A stretch of DNA of 34,861 bases, taken from contig BFEA01000350.1 of NCBI GenBank assembly GCA_003427395.1, positions 1,328,220 through 1,363,080 of the forward strand, written 5' to 3'. Below the pieces are notes generated by a model that saw only the letters and a list, made by a program, of their open reading frames with translations, searched no databases and was not told the origin of the DNA. Of this stretch, positions 1-10,139 are shown one piece after another. Position 1 is the stretch's first letter. Each line of letters opens with the position of its first letter. The position numbers and the translations under genes are program-made. The stretch comes from Chara braunii (taxonomy: Eukaryota > Streptophyta > Charophyceae > Charales > Characeae).

Positions 1-230
<230 letters not shown>

Positions 231-1467
231 ACTACGGATTCCATTCCGTAACCACCGGATCCATAACTCATCCGTCATTGGGCGAAAAAAAAACACAATT
301 CAACTCTTACCGCCCGCACTCCAAACTGCAGTGGCCCCCGCCCCTGCTGCGGAGATGCACTCTGACGTTCTCCTTAACCTCTCTCTTCCCCCTTTCCAGC
401 CCCCGCACTCTCTCTCTCACACACACGAATTAAAAGATAAGCCAAAAAAATAGAAATGAGAAATGAAAAAGATGATGGAGTCATGTGCTTGTGCCATGTG
501 CCTTTCATTTTAACCCTCTCCCTACGTGGTGCAACTTGTGTTTCTTTACCTGCTCCCTTCCCTCAATTGGTGTTCCCGTCCTCCTGTCCCTGAATGTCAT
601 CTCCCACGATGGTTGTATTTACCATTCTCCACCCTTATCTCAATTCCCTAACAATTGACGCATGCATGTTCCTTTTTCATTCGTCCTTACTCCCTCACAT
701 CCTACCTTCCCTCACAATTGCATGCCGATGGAGAAACTCTTTTTGGCGTTGGTCATCCAGAACCCAATCTTCTCACGAAACTCGAGGATAACCAAGACTT
801 CGTGCCGATGAGAAAATATTCTCATTCGCATGAAATTCGGGCTGTCGACGAATTATAAACAAGCGATCCTTGCCGATCCTTATCACGTCAATGGTTTCTA
901 TAATAGTGTAGATGTAAACATTATTTCCACCTTCCATAGAGACAAACATAGCAACAAATAATAATTATATAATAATTATATAAATAAGTTTCAAATAAAA
1001 TTTTAACACACCTTTCGAAACTGTTAAGAAACAATCCTCTGGAATGTCAGTCTTCAATGAAGTGCTTTCTATATATAAAAAAAAAAAAAGTCACAAACAA
1101 AATATATCATAATATTTTTTAACAACAAAATTGCATAAGTGCAAAGCAAGAAACAAATGTGTACAACTACTACTTATAGCTTGTGACTCTAAATGTTTTG
1201 GGTAACGTGTCTCTCCTGCCTTTAGGGGCTCTTTGTGAGTGCTGCCTAACACACCCTATCCCCCAGCCCTGCCCCTACACCATAAAAACAAATCTCCCAA
1301 AATAGGAATCTCACAAACACTTCTCCCTTCCCCCATCAAGCCCTGCAACCTCACCAACAAACTGGAAGGAGAAGCAGGGGTAAAGAGGAGCGAGGACAAA
1401 AAACGAAAGAGTACAAAGAAAAATGGTATATTTAAAGAGATTCTTAGTTTCTGCATCACAGACTCTC
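231..1467. other. Unannotated left flank
   Basis: No gene is recognised. The stretch holds overlapping short open frames around 594-858 that resemble no family I know, an AT-rich part at 940-1190, and an A-run near 1076-1089. Nothing here shares sequence with the three large elements to the right. Confidence 0.6.
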
Positions 1468-1735
1468 GACCAAGGCTAGCAGGGGTGGGGTGCATAAGCC
1501 ATGCTAATGGGCTTTGTTGATCTGCGAGAGTGAGGTGTGCGAGAATTGTCGTATCCGTGTGGTGTTGTGTGACCAAGGCTAGCAGGGGTGGGGTGCATAG
1601 GCCATGCTAATCGGCTATGTTGATCTGTGAGAGCGAGGTGTGCGAGAATTGCCGTATCCGTGTGGTGTTGTGTGTTGTGTGTTGAGTTTGACAGTATAGC
1701 CTTGCAGGGGCGGGGTGGATATCCCGACCGGTATG
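1468..1735. repeat. 103-bp tandem duplication plus a partial third unit
   Basis: Two units starting at 1468 and 1571 both begin GACCAAGGCTAGCAGGGG and run to a GTGGTGTTGTGT end, differing at only a few positions. A third, diverged partial unit is visible around 1696-1735 (CCTTGCAGGGGCGGGGTGGA). The high identity of the first two implies a recent duplication. Confidence 0.85.
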
Positions 1736-1753
1736 TTTCTGCTTTTGAACACG

Positions 1754-1942
1754 GTGTCCAAGCTTTAGTTGTTAAGATATTTGACTCTTGAGGCCGAGGT
1801 CGCATGTTCGAATCCGTGTTTGGACGGTAAAGGACGTCACACTCGTGCTGGGATGGGTAGTGTTACCCTGTAACCTCAACGGTTGAGGAGCTCGATGTGC
1901 AGATTCACTTAGTTATTGTCCGTGGCAAAAACAATAAAAAAT
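1754..1942 (+). mobile_element. tRNA-derived SINE, tRNA-Lys(CTT)-like head
   Basis: Bases 1754-1827 read as a decayed tRNA. A 5' acceptor strand GTGTCCA can pair with TGGACGG at 1821-1827, there is an A-box-like AGCTTTAGTTGTTAAG, an anticodon-loop-like CTCTTGA (1085-type position, here 1785-1791) with CTT at 1787-1789, and a B box GTTCGAATCC at 1806-1815. The anticodon and T stems no longer pair well, so this is not a working tRNA. About 110 bp of unrelated body follows, ending near an A-rich stretch at 1929-1942, which is the layout of a SINE. The lysine assignment rests only on the anticodon loop. The right boundary is unclear because the U2-like relic begins there. Confidence 0.6.
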
Positions 1943-2000
1943 TATATCTGTTCAGAACAGATACTACAGTTGATTCTAGCCAAAAGGCCGAAAAAGGTAT
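1940..2000 (-). pseudogene. U2 snRNA 5'-end relic
   Basis: Read on the minus strand from 2000, the sequence begins ATACCTTTTTCGGCCTTTTG and continues GCTAGAATCAACTGTAGTAT then CTGTTC. This follows the first 50-odd nucleotides of U2, including the branch-point-pairing region (GTAGTA), with a few substitutions and one indel-like shift in the GCTAAGATCAAG part. The ATACCTTT start is the plant-type U2 start; vertebrate U2 begins ATCGCTTC. Beyond about 1945 similarity fades, so the U2 is truncated to its 5' third and cannot be functional. Truncated 5' ends of this kind are typical of retrotransposed snRNA copies. Confidence 0.8.
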
Positions 2001-2129
2001 TTTGCTTGTATTTTTCCAGTATGGTTCAGTTATTTTAAACACTTCAACCTTAGCTAGGTCAATTTTTTTACCACTTGAAGTTTCACTTTTTTCATCATAG
2101 ACCCGACTTTAGCTTGGTCACTGTAGAGA
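2001..2129. other. Spacer
   Basis: Unique-looking AT-rich sequence between the U2 relic and the minisatellite. Nothing recognised. Confidence 0.5.
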
Positions 2130-3135
2130 GAGCAAGGAGAGGGGGGTGAAAAAGTGAACACCCTGAAACCAACCATCCTTCCCTCGCTAAGGTTTCATGC
2201 ATGACGAAAAATATGAAAAAACTGAAGTGGTGAAGAAAGTGAACAGCCTGAAACGACCCCCTCCCTCACGGCTTGCCACTCGAACCTATGATGAAAAACA
2301 TGAAAAAAGTGAAGTGATGAAGAAAGTGAGCACCCTGAAACGAACCCCTTTCTTGCGGCTTGCCTCTCGAACCTACGAAGAAAAACGTGAAAAACTTGAA
2401 GAGGTAAAGAAAGTGAACGCCCTGAAACGACCCCGCCTGCCCACCGGTTTGCCAGTCGAACTCATGATGAAAAACATGAAAAAACTGAAGTGGTGAAGAA
2501 AGCGAACACCCTGAAACGAACCCCCCTGCCCACCGACTTGCCACTCGAACCTGCGATGATGAAAAACATGAAAAACTGAAGTGGTGAAGAAAGTGAACAC
2601 CTTGAAACGATCCACCCTCCACCAGCTTGCCACTCGAACTTATGATGAAAAACGTAAAAAAACTGACGTGGTGAAAAAAACGAACGTCTTGAAACGGCCC
2701 CCCCTGCCAACCGGCTTGCCACTCGAAACTATGATGAAAAACGTGAAAAAACCAAAGTGGTGAAGAAAGTGAAGACCCTGAAATGACCCCCCCTCCACCG
2801 ACTTGCCATTCGAACCTTCGATGATGAAAAACGTGAAAAAACTGAAATGGTGAAGAAAGCAAACACCCCGAAACGACCTCCCCTCCACCGGCTTGCCACT
2901 CGAACCTATGATGAAAACCGTGAAAAGTTGAATTGGTGAAAAAAATGAACACCCTACGATGACCTAGATATGGCTGCAAGCATGATGAAAAATGTAAAAA
3001 ACGTGAAGTGGTGAAAAAAGTGAACACCCTTGCACCAAGAACCTGAATTGGTGAAAAAGTAAAGATCTTGAAATTTTCGGATAGGTGAAAAGTATGAAAA
3101 TTGTAAAGTTTCAAAGGGGTGAAAAAGTGGAGAAC
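2130..3135. repeat. 87-bp minisatellite, about 12 units
   Basis: Each unit contains GTGGTGAAGAAAGTGAACAC, CCTGAAACGACCCC, then GCTTGCCACTCGAACC and TATGATGAAAAACGTGAAAA. The period is close to 87 bp, that is 29 codons. This keeps frames open on both strands: 295 codons on the minus strand at 2266-3153 and about 100 on the plus strand at 2197-2496. The plus-strand frame gives a charged 29-residue repeat (DEKxEKxEVxKKVxxLKRxP). The minus frame gives a Phe/His-rich one. I read both as by-products of the period, since no start context, intron signal or known family supports either. Units degenerate toward 2950-3135. Confidence 0.85.
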
Positions 3136-3157
3136 ATTATGAGAGGGACTCAATACT

Positions 3158-3262
3158 CACCATGAATAACATACTCCTTACCACGAACAACATAGTCCTC
3201 ACCATAAACAATATACTCCTCACTGTGAATAACACACTCCTCACCATGAACAACATACTCCC
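3158..3262. repeat. 21-bp minisatellite, five units
   Basis: Five units of the form CACCATGAACAACATACTCCT, with 2-5 changes each, stand in tandem. The 21-bp period yields a seven-residue repeat on the minus strand. It lies just outside copy A and is unrelated to it. Confidence 0.85.
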
Positions 3263-3336
3263 GACTACAAATTCAGAGCAAACAAAATACCAACAATTTT
3301 CCACTTCATAATTTTCATTACCGAATTTTAAGGTAC

Positions 3337-3340
3337 CCGT
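3337..3340. other. Left target-site duplication of copy A (CCGT)
   Basis: CCGT directly precedes TGTCGG. The same four bases directly follow AGACA at 11546-11549. The reconstructed empty site would read GTACCCGTTAACC. Confidence 0.7.
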
Positions 3341-3378
3341 TGTCGGGGCGAATACCCTTACAAGGGTATCCGCCCTGG
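3341..3378 (-). repeat. 3'-terminal near-palindrome of copy A
   Basis: The terminus folds on itself: GGGCG at 3346-3350 and ATACCCTT at 3352-3359 face AAGGGTAT at 3362-3369 and CGCCC at 3371-3375, with a 2-nt loop and one mismatch. The same structure closes copy B and, degraded, copy C. Conservation of a palindrome at the very end suggests a binding site for a dimeric protein, or a DNA hairpin used in mobilisation. Confidence 0.85.
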
Positions 3379-4202
3379 TTTTTGCAAGTGACAGAAAGAC
3401 TCGGTTAACATGGATTTTGAGTGCCCATGCGGGAAATGCGAGGGTCGCCCCCGCGCGGGCAAAGGTCTTTCGTGTCCCGGTAGGGAGTACGTGGGCGCGC
3501 AATTGTTAAGGCGCGCGTGTGATTTTTCTAATTGAGTAGGCGGCCGGGGTAGCCGACCGACCCGGACCGTGTTACGGCTTTGGTTAGGGAATGAAAGTTC
3601 GTTTTGATTGGTGCGAGCGGCTCAGCGGTAGGGCTGGCACGCCGATGGGTCGCGGCCTTGGTATGGGACGGCTACAGCGCGGGGCGGTATCCCAGTCGGG
3701 GACGCAGCGTGACACCACTTTATATGGGAGACCGCGCCTGCTGATACCAGGCTGGGGCTTAGCCCTATTGGTTACGACGTCGGACTACTGCGGCGGAGGT
3801 ACGTGGATCAAGGGCCAGAGCGGCGCAGCGGAGCGGCGCAGGAGCAAACAAAGGGGTTGAGGGTTCGACGAGACTATCCCCCTTTTATGTCGCCGAGGGG
3901 GTCCGACCGAGGGTCCACGCCGCAAGGTGGTGGGAGGATTGGTAGGACTCGCGGCTCGCTTCCCTCTCTAAAAGGTCCACTTTTGGGAATCACCCCAGAA
4001 TTTTCCTGCTTAGCCAGAGCCGTTTAGAAGGCTGGCGACTGCATCTCGAGGCCGGCGGCCCATTTCGTTGGGGATATCCGCATACCGTGGGGGTGCGGAT
4101 CCTGCCTAACTCGGATGGTGGGGGCCGAGGGGCCAGAAAAATACAAGGTCGAACTTTGCATGAGTTGACCAATTTGCTGACGGGGCCACTCGGGAAGATC
4201 TA
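3379..4202. other. Copy A, 3' GC-rich outer segment
   Basis: This segment aligns in patches with the reverse complement of 34080-34640 of copy B. Examples are GTGGGCGCGC at 3490, and the CCTGCTGATACCAGG and TTAGCCCTATTGGTTACG stretch at 3737-3777. Open frames here are short, are not shared with B, and match nothing known. Confidence 0.6.
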
Positions 4203-4258
4203 GGAAACGATGTAAAGAAGGTTCGCGTGGCCCGTGTGCAAAGGTTCACACGCATAAA
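4203..4258 (+). pseudogene. U6 snRNA-like relic 1 (weak)
   Basis: GGAAACGATGTAAAGAAGG followed by TTCGCGTGGCCCGTGTGCAA and AGGTTCACACGCATAAA follows the U6 order: GGAACGATACAGAGAAGATTAGCATGGCCCC, then GCGCAAGGATGACACGC. It has about a dozen changes. It alone would be doubtful; the three better relics next to it make it credible. Confidence 0.55.
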
Positions 4259-4653
4259 CCCCGAGGGAGGGGCCAGGTCCATGCGGGAAGAGACTAGGCG
4301 GGTGGAGCGAATCGTCAGTGGGAGGAACCTGAGTGTAGAAGAGGAGATCTGTATAGCCGAGGAGGGCAGATCCTCAGAGGAAAATCTGATCCTCGGAGGG
4401 GCGGTGCGGAGTCGCTGACGAGGCGGGGTGATGTCGGGGGGGGGGTCCTTACCCACCGGAACCTGGCCTCAAAGGCAGGTTCGGTTCAGGCGAAGTTCCC
4501 ATCAAGGCAGGGCGACGCGGAAGGGTTGTTCGGGGCCCGAGGAGTCGAGGGGGGGGCACCTACCCGAACCCGGCCTTGATAGGGGATCAGATTCATGCGA
4601 AGTCTTGCTAGGACCAGGTGGCGCTTGGGGTCTGCCGGGTTCTAATAGGCCAA

Positions 4654-4731
4654 GTCCTTTGGGATATCCGTTAAAATTGAGACGACACAGAGAAGATTAG
4701 CGCGGCCCCTGTGCAAGGACGACACGCTTAA
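4654..4731 (+). pseudogene. U6 snRNA-like relic 2
   Basis: It starts GTCCTTTGGGATATCCG, continues TTAAAATTGAGACGACACAG, AGAAGATTAGCGCGGCCCC and TGTGCAAGGACGACACGC. That covers the U6 5' hairpin, the ACAGAGA box region and the U4-pairing segment, with about ten substitutions. The downstream sequence does not follow U6, and no T-run terminator or upstream element typical of plant U6 genes (USE plus TATA) is evident. It points inward in copy A, so it is antisense to the element as oriented in B and C. Confidence 0.88.
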
Positions 4732-5070
4732 ATGGGAAAGTGGCATCGGGCAGTGGTGAGCGGGTGTGAACCAGGGCGAGACCGGGCGCCGGGTGCAGGC
4801 GCAGAAGGGGAGAAGCGCAGTGAGCAAGGGAGGGAAGGGCGCCCGGATGGGTTCCGATGCAGGATACATGCGCAAGGCAGAAAGGTGAGGGGGGTCGAGG
4901 GGAAACCCGACTAACCCTTGGGGGCGTGATGGGGCGTTGGCACGTGCCACCCCTATGGGAGAATCGCGAATTGGAGGCGCTACCGGGAAGATCTGTGGCG
5001 GAGGGATGAGGTACTAGGTAGGAATGTCCGGGGCTGCACCCGGTCGCCTAAAGTGCTAGTTGCAAGCGGG

Positions 5071-5146
5071 GTCCTTCGGGACACCTGTTAAAATCGGAAT
5101 GATACAGAGGATATCAGCATGACCCCCGCACAATGCTGCCACGTAC
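5071..5146 (+). pseudogene. U6 snRNA-like relic 3
   Basis: It starts GTCCTTCGGGACACCTG, then TTAAAATCGGAATGATACAG and AGGATATCAGCATGACCCCC. The 5' hairpin is intact and plant-like. The invariant ACAGAGA is changed to ACAGAGG and the 3' half is degraded after GCACAA. It lies 417 bp after relic 2. Confidence 0.83.
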
Positions 5147-5239
5147 GAATTCTAGAACAGGGGACAGGTTCGTGCACAAAAATAAGGCGGCCTTTGACCG
5201 CATGAATATCAAAGGGGCGCGAGGGCCAAGTGAATTAAA

Positions 5240-5303
5240 GTCCCTCGTGACATCCGCTAAAATTGGAGCGATACAGGGGAGTGGCACGGCCCCTACGCAC
5301 AAG
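5240..5303 (+). pseudogene. U6 snRNA-like relic 4
   Basis: GTCCCTCGTGACATCCG followed by CTAAAATTGGAGCGATACAG and GGGAGTGGCACGGCCCC. It is recognisable through the AAAATTGGA block and the GGCCCC block, then breaks up. It lies 169 bp after relic 3. The four relics in one orientation look like repeated duplication of a U6-bearing unit inside the element. Confidence 0.75.
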
Positions 5304-7433
5304 AGGAAAAGAAAAAAATATAAAGTGGGGGACGGGACGTATGTGTCGAGCTTTTTTGCTACCAGTTTTGCTTGCCGAAGTCGGACACGGAGAGAACAGC
5401 ACTACGGGAAAGGGCGACGGAGTATTGACGACAATGGTGGGGAAGCGGGGTGAACAGAGGCGTGAAGGCAGGCCGGGTACACGCGGAGTAGAGAAGAAGA
5501 AGTCGGAGATGGCAGGAAGGCTAGCATGGGGCAGCGAAGAGAAGAACGCGTAGCCCGCCCGATTGTTAACGAAATCGGGCAAATTTTAAGGTTTTTGAAC
5601 CTCGGGAACCTATTTGCGGGGTCAGATTCGGCATTGGAGTTGTTGTTTTGTCGCTAGGTAAGTTGTAGGCTGCGCATCGAGACAGTGATGGTGGATATGG
5701 TACGACGGATTAACGCTTGTTGTTCTCGTCTCTGATAGGAATAAGGGAGGGAGGAAGCGAGATAGAGGTTGGGGGAGAAGAGCGAATCGAATGAGGGGGG
5801 GTAAGTTCGGGGCTGGTGGCTAACTTTCACGTAGTGTTGGTAGTGGGCTGCGCGTGAGAGGAAAGCAAGCAGAGCTGGTGATGTATCTATCCGTGTTCTG
5901 GCAGTAGGTACATCCGAACCCACTCATCCTGTTGTCGGGGATCGCAGAAGGCGGCCAAGGGCTGACGACTTACCTGTTGGCGCGTGCGGACACCGAGGGG
6001 CTGCGCATGGGAGGTGGTAAAGTACCTTCCCTTATCCAAGAGGAAAATTCATTTGGAGTTTGTCTGCGTGGCAGGTGCGATTGCGGGTGCCGGACCGAAG
6101 GGGAAGGGAGAGGGAGTGTACCCACCTCGAGGATGAGCAGCTCGGGGCGAACCAAGAGTTGAGCTACAACGTTGGGCTGTGTGGGTGGTGGGAGCCTTCA
6201 TGCTTCAGCGGGGGATCCACTCTTATTTTTGCATGTTGGTGAAGTAGCGGAGCTTGATCGACCTTCGTGGCGATTGTGGGTTTGAATGTGCTTAAGGGCC
6301 TGGCCGAACAAAGGGGGGGGGGTGAGGTGCAGCCAGGCAAAAAGGAGCACGTACCTGGGTGAAGTTGAGTGGGAGAGTCATCTGGCTTTACAAGTGCCAT
6401 CGGGGGAGGGGCAGGCAGCAAGGCGGGCCATCCTCAACCAGCGGGAAGTAGAGCTTGGGGATCTACACGTATCTCGGGACCCTGACATAGTAAACTATGG
6501 TGTTAATGGGGAGACCGCTGCTGGATCCCAGGGGTTGAAGTTGACGACCCAGCCTCAGGCTACTGCAGTGGGGTTTGTTGGCCGCTGCGGTCGCCTTGTT
6601 AGCATCTGCAGCGTTGACTACTGACTGAGGCAGAACCGCCACCGTTTACTGCATACTTCACAAACCTGCCTGGTTACTGTGTTGTAACGGCAGGATTGTT
6701 AGGCTTATTTTGGGCTGCCGCGCTACTTGGATACGACCGTTTGGAACCGGGTGACTGCTGTTAGGACTACGGGCGGCGAGGGTATGGTATGCGGGACGGT
6801 GACTAGAGACTGCGAAGGGGATTGGTGTTGTTGATTCAGGACATCGTTACAGAGTTGACTCTGGCAAGCTGACTTCCAGCTGGCTAAGTTGCTGCGGCTA
6901 CCTGGCCGCCATTGCAGGGCCCTCAGACGCGGAAGGATCGAAGACCCTCTCAAGTGAGTCTGAGTGTTTCTTTCCTGAGTCTGAAAGTCTTGCTCCTTCT
7001 CATCCTGCCCTTCTTACTCTAAAATCTGGTCTGTGGTTCTGAGAGGAAGGCGGCAGGCGGGTGTGTGGCCCGTAACCCGCGCCATTGTCTTTGTGGGAGG
7101 TCGTCCCACCGATTGTGGGAGCTCTGCCGAGACTCAGGAGGATTCCTGGAGGCAGGGAACTGAGGGGTAATTCCTTGACTCCCTTTATAAACCCAAGTAT
7201 AACCCCTACCTGTACATCTCTCTATGTTTGACTGATTGTATTGTGTGGATCCTGTATTTGGTTCATAGTTTGACTTTCAGGACATAAGTCAGACTAAGGT
7301 TAAAGAATGTATGAGCAAGTCTCAATTTCAGTTATTGATTGCCTGAAAGCAAATTGTGAATAAAATGGGTTGCATCCGAGGGGGGAGGTTGGGAGGAAGG
7401 CAGCATTGTGTGCAGATTGACTGGGTCATTAAG
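5304..7433. other. Copy A, GC-rich middle with weak match to B
   Basis: About 2.1 kb, corresponding by position to about 30330-33600 of copy B, with only patchy alignment. It holds a perfect hairpin at 5557-5580 (GCCCGATT and AATCGGGC, 8-nt loop) and a G-run at 6309-6317. Open frames at 5133-5553 and 6286-6624 are short, not conserved in B, and not recognised. Confidence 0.55.
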
Positions 7434-8375
7434 GCTGGGAGGTCCCCTTAAGTTTGGGGAAGCCCAGCGCTTTATTTATTTTTGGTTTGCATGGAGCCTC
7501 AGGCCGCTCTATAAGTTTAGGTAGCCTGAAACTGTGGAAGCTGGGATGTCCCCATAAGTTTGGGGAGACCTGGTGCTGTGAATTGCATGGAGGGTCAGGA
7601 CTCTCTATAATTTTAGGTGTCCTGCCTGCTCTGACCTGTGGGAGTTTGACTGTGAGTGACTCTTAGGGACCCAAGGCGCTCTATAAGTTTAGGTACATTG
7701 GGTTGCCTCGTTTTGTTTGGGGTTCTCTCAGCTTCTTTGATTCTGAACGAGGAGGTCTGAAACGCTCTATAAGTTTAGGTGGTTCAACCCTTCTCCTGTT
7801 TTGCTTTGAGGGAATAATTCTCGCAGGGGGCAGGCCGCTCTATAAGTTTAGGTAGCCTACCCCACTGCCTCGCACAGATTGGATCAGAGAGAAACGAACC
7901 TGGCTGAGGATCAGACCGCTCTATAAGTTTAGGTGGTCTGACCCAATGCCTCGCACATGTTGGAACCCAAGGGATATAACCTGGCTATATTATATTACTA
8001 TGCTATTATGAACAGGCTAGTCAGACCGCTCTATAAGTTTAGGTAGCCTGACTATAGCTTAGCACAATTGGAGAAAGTATAATTAAGAGATATAACTGAA
8101 GGTAAACTTGGGCAGGCTGGGCAATGTTCTAAGTTGAGCGGCTCAGCCTTATGTCCCTTTGAAGACTAAGTTCAGAGAGGTATATATAAGTTGGCTATTT
8201 AAACAGTTCAGGGCGAGTAGAGTGATCTAGTCAGACGCCCAAATAAGAGAAAAGTAGTTGTGTCCTCTGTTTGTGTATACATGGCCAAGTCATAACGCTC
8301 TATAACTTTAGGTATTCTGGCTTTGGGCCTGGCTAAGTTGGGCGCGCTCTCTAAGTTCAGGTGCCCTGACCTATG
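7434..8375. repeat. Copy A stem-loop array on a TAAGTT core (12 units)
   Basis: Twelve stem-loops share the loop core TAAGTT (two variants TAATTT and TAACTT). They are centred near 7451, 7514, 7557, 7609, 7686, 7772, 7845, 7926, 8036, 8132, 8305 and 8354. Around the core an inner stem varies in pairs: CTA with TAG in most units, CCA with TGG at 7552-7563. An outer stem also varies in pairs: TCAGGC with GCCTGA (7499-7529), CAGGAC with GTCCTG (7597-7625), CAGACC with GGTCTG (7912-7940), GGGCGC with GTGCCC (8340-8365). Between stem-loops the 40-110 bp spacers are unlike one another. Paired changes with a fixed loop are the signature of selection on structure, or of a motif copied as a folded unit. 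The function is unknown. Confidence 0.85.
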
Positions 8376-8639
8376 CCTTATGTAAGTTGGGTATGAGGGG
8401 ATAACTCACTGAAAGATCATGAACTATTGTTTGTTCAGATTGGCTTGGGGATGGTGAGAGTACTTACCTTTGTGGTTTGCCCTGCATGTGGCTGAGTGAG
8501 ATTACTACTTGGTCTGGGTTTCAGGTTGACAGGTAATTGCTTTAGAGGCTCGCCACGTGCTAGAGCGATAGGAGTTAGGTCAATTCCTGAATTTTCTGAG
8601 TTGACTTTATTTTACTTAGATCGATTTTGCATTTTATGA
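8376..8639. other. Copy A spacer between array and tandem repeats
   Basis: It aligns to 29111-29389 of copy B (reverse complement), for example TTGTTTGTTCAG near 8429 and CTCGCCACGTGC near 8550. No further feature is seen. Confidence 0.6.
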
Positions 8640-9240
8640 GGGTCGCTACTATACTTGGACCTGTATAAATTCTGGTAAGCTACTTTCTCTACGGGAAGTG
8701 CTGCCGAAATTTCTACAGATTCAAGGAGTTAGACAAATTTTTGACTTGTCAAAATTCAGCTTGTTTTTTCGTCATATCTGACTTAGTAAAAATCTGGAAA
8801 GTCTCCTTTTCTAGAGGGAGTGCTGCCCAAATTTTTGCTAATTCAGGGAGTTAGACAAAACTGGGCTTTGGGATGTCAGAGTTAGTCTCAGGTTCTAAAC
8901 TTGGCTTTGTATGAATTTTGGGAAAGCACTTTTTTAGGGGGAGTGTTGCCGAAATTTCTGCAAAACTAAGGAGTTAGCCAGATTTTGTCTAAGTTGAACT
9001 CAAGGTTGGGGGCTGAGTTCAACTTCAACTTGGTATAAATCTGGGAAATCCTCAATTCCAAAGGGGATGCTGCCCAAATTTCTGCTAAGTCAGAGAGATG
9101 TCTAAAATTTGACTTTCAAAGAGTTATAGAATACTCCTGCTTTTGAGACTCGAGCTTGTATAAATTCTGAAAAGGCACTTTTCATACGGGAAGCGCTGCC
9201 GAAATTTTCTTGAATTAAGGGAGTTAGAATATATTTTGAC
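8640..9240. repeat. Copy A 120-bp tandem repeats (about five units)
   Basis: Each unit reads TATAAATTCTGG, then GGGAAGTGCTGCCGAAATTT, then AGGGAGTTAGACAAATTTTG with changes. Units begin near 8665, 8795, 8905, 9030 and 9150, so the period is about 110-130 bp. The GCTGCC (GGCAGC on the other strand) block is the most conserved part. It is shared with the matching repeats of B at 28545-29110 and of C at 21570-21880. Confidence 0.85.
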
Positions 9241-10139
9241 AGATGGCGATTCTGGCAATCCACCCTGAATAGGGGAGATTTAGCCAGGGTCTGCCTTTGC
9301 TTTGAGTGCTGCTTAAAGGTAGATTTAGGCCTAGCTAGTTAGAAAGACTTTTGGTGAGAATTTGTCATGGAGTTGTATTCTACATACACTTATGAGATTA
9401 GCTTGGGGGTTGACCTGTCTTATGGTACAGGCTTTCGTTGGACTTCAATTCAGGATTCGGACTAGTATCAGCTTGATCCTACGAGGATCATCCTCTGTTA
9501 TCACTGATAACAGGTCGGTTGCCGATTCGTTGGTCTTCGACTCAATTTCAACTCATTCCCCATACTCAACCTAAAAGGCTTTAGCCCTGGTGGTTTTCAC
9601 TGTTTGTTAAGGGTTTCACCCGGACTTTTATTGAATGGCCATTTAACAAAGGTACTGAGTATTTAATTGAGGTTGGTTGGACTGACAGTTGGGGCTTGCA
9701 TGGCTAAAGCGAAGGGGTATGAGCATAGAGAATGGTTGGGGTTGACTTCGTGTAGTGCGTTTTTTGTCGCTTGATTCTTGGTGTGGTTGCAGGTATGTCT
9801 TGTGGCTCGGATTTTGGATTTGGACTGCATGCGATTCCATATACAGGGTTGTGAGGAGTCTCATTGTGTCTGTGACAAGTGATCGTCGTAACTCTATCCC
9901 CCTTCCGTATGTATGCGTGGATGCGTGGATATACGTATGATGAGTACTCGGGAGGCCTAAGAGGCCATGTTAACAACCGCGTGAGAGTTGGGATTGAGGG
10001 ACAGGGAAGACCCTCCCTTCTGCCTATTTGCGTCTTGGGGTTTTCTTAGTCGGATGTTGGTCATGGGCCGGGATTCGAGGTCCTTGTCCAGGACATCCCA
10101 AGCCCTAGGCCCTGAAGAAGAGGAGTCTCCCCTTGCATA
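9241..10139. other. Copy A middle segment, well matched to B
   Basis: It aligns to 27650-28540 of copy B. It includes a conserved perfect hairpin at 9495-9513 (CTGTTATC and GATAACAG with loop ACT; B has the same stem at 28339-28357 with loop AGT). At 10070-10110 it shares TTCGAGGTCCTTGTCCAGG and ACATCCCAAGCCCTAGG with B. Small open frames at 9362-9574 and 9643-9976 have no recognisable product. Confidence 0.6.

Noticed and set aside
7434-8375. CRISPR-like array in the TAAGTT repeats
   Set aside because: Spacing varies from about 45 to 170 bp, stems vary and the loop is constant. The eukaryotic element context points to a stem-loop array.
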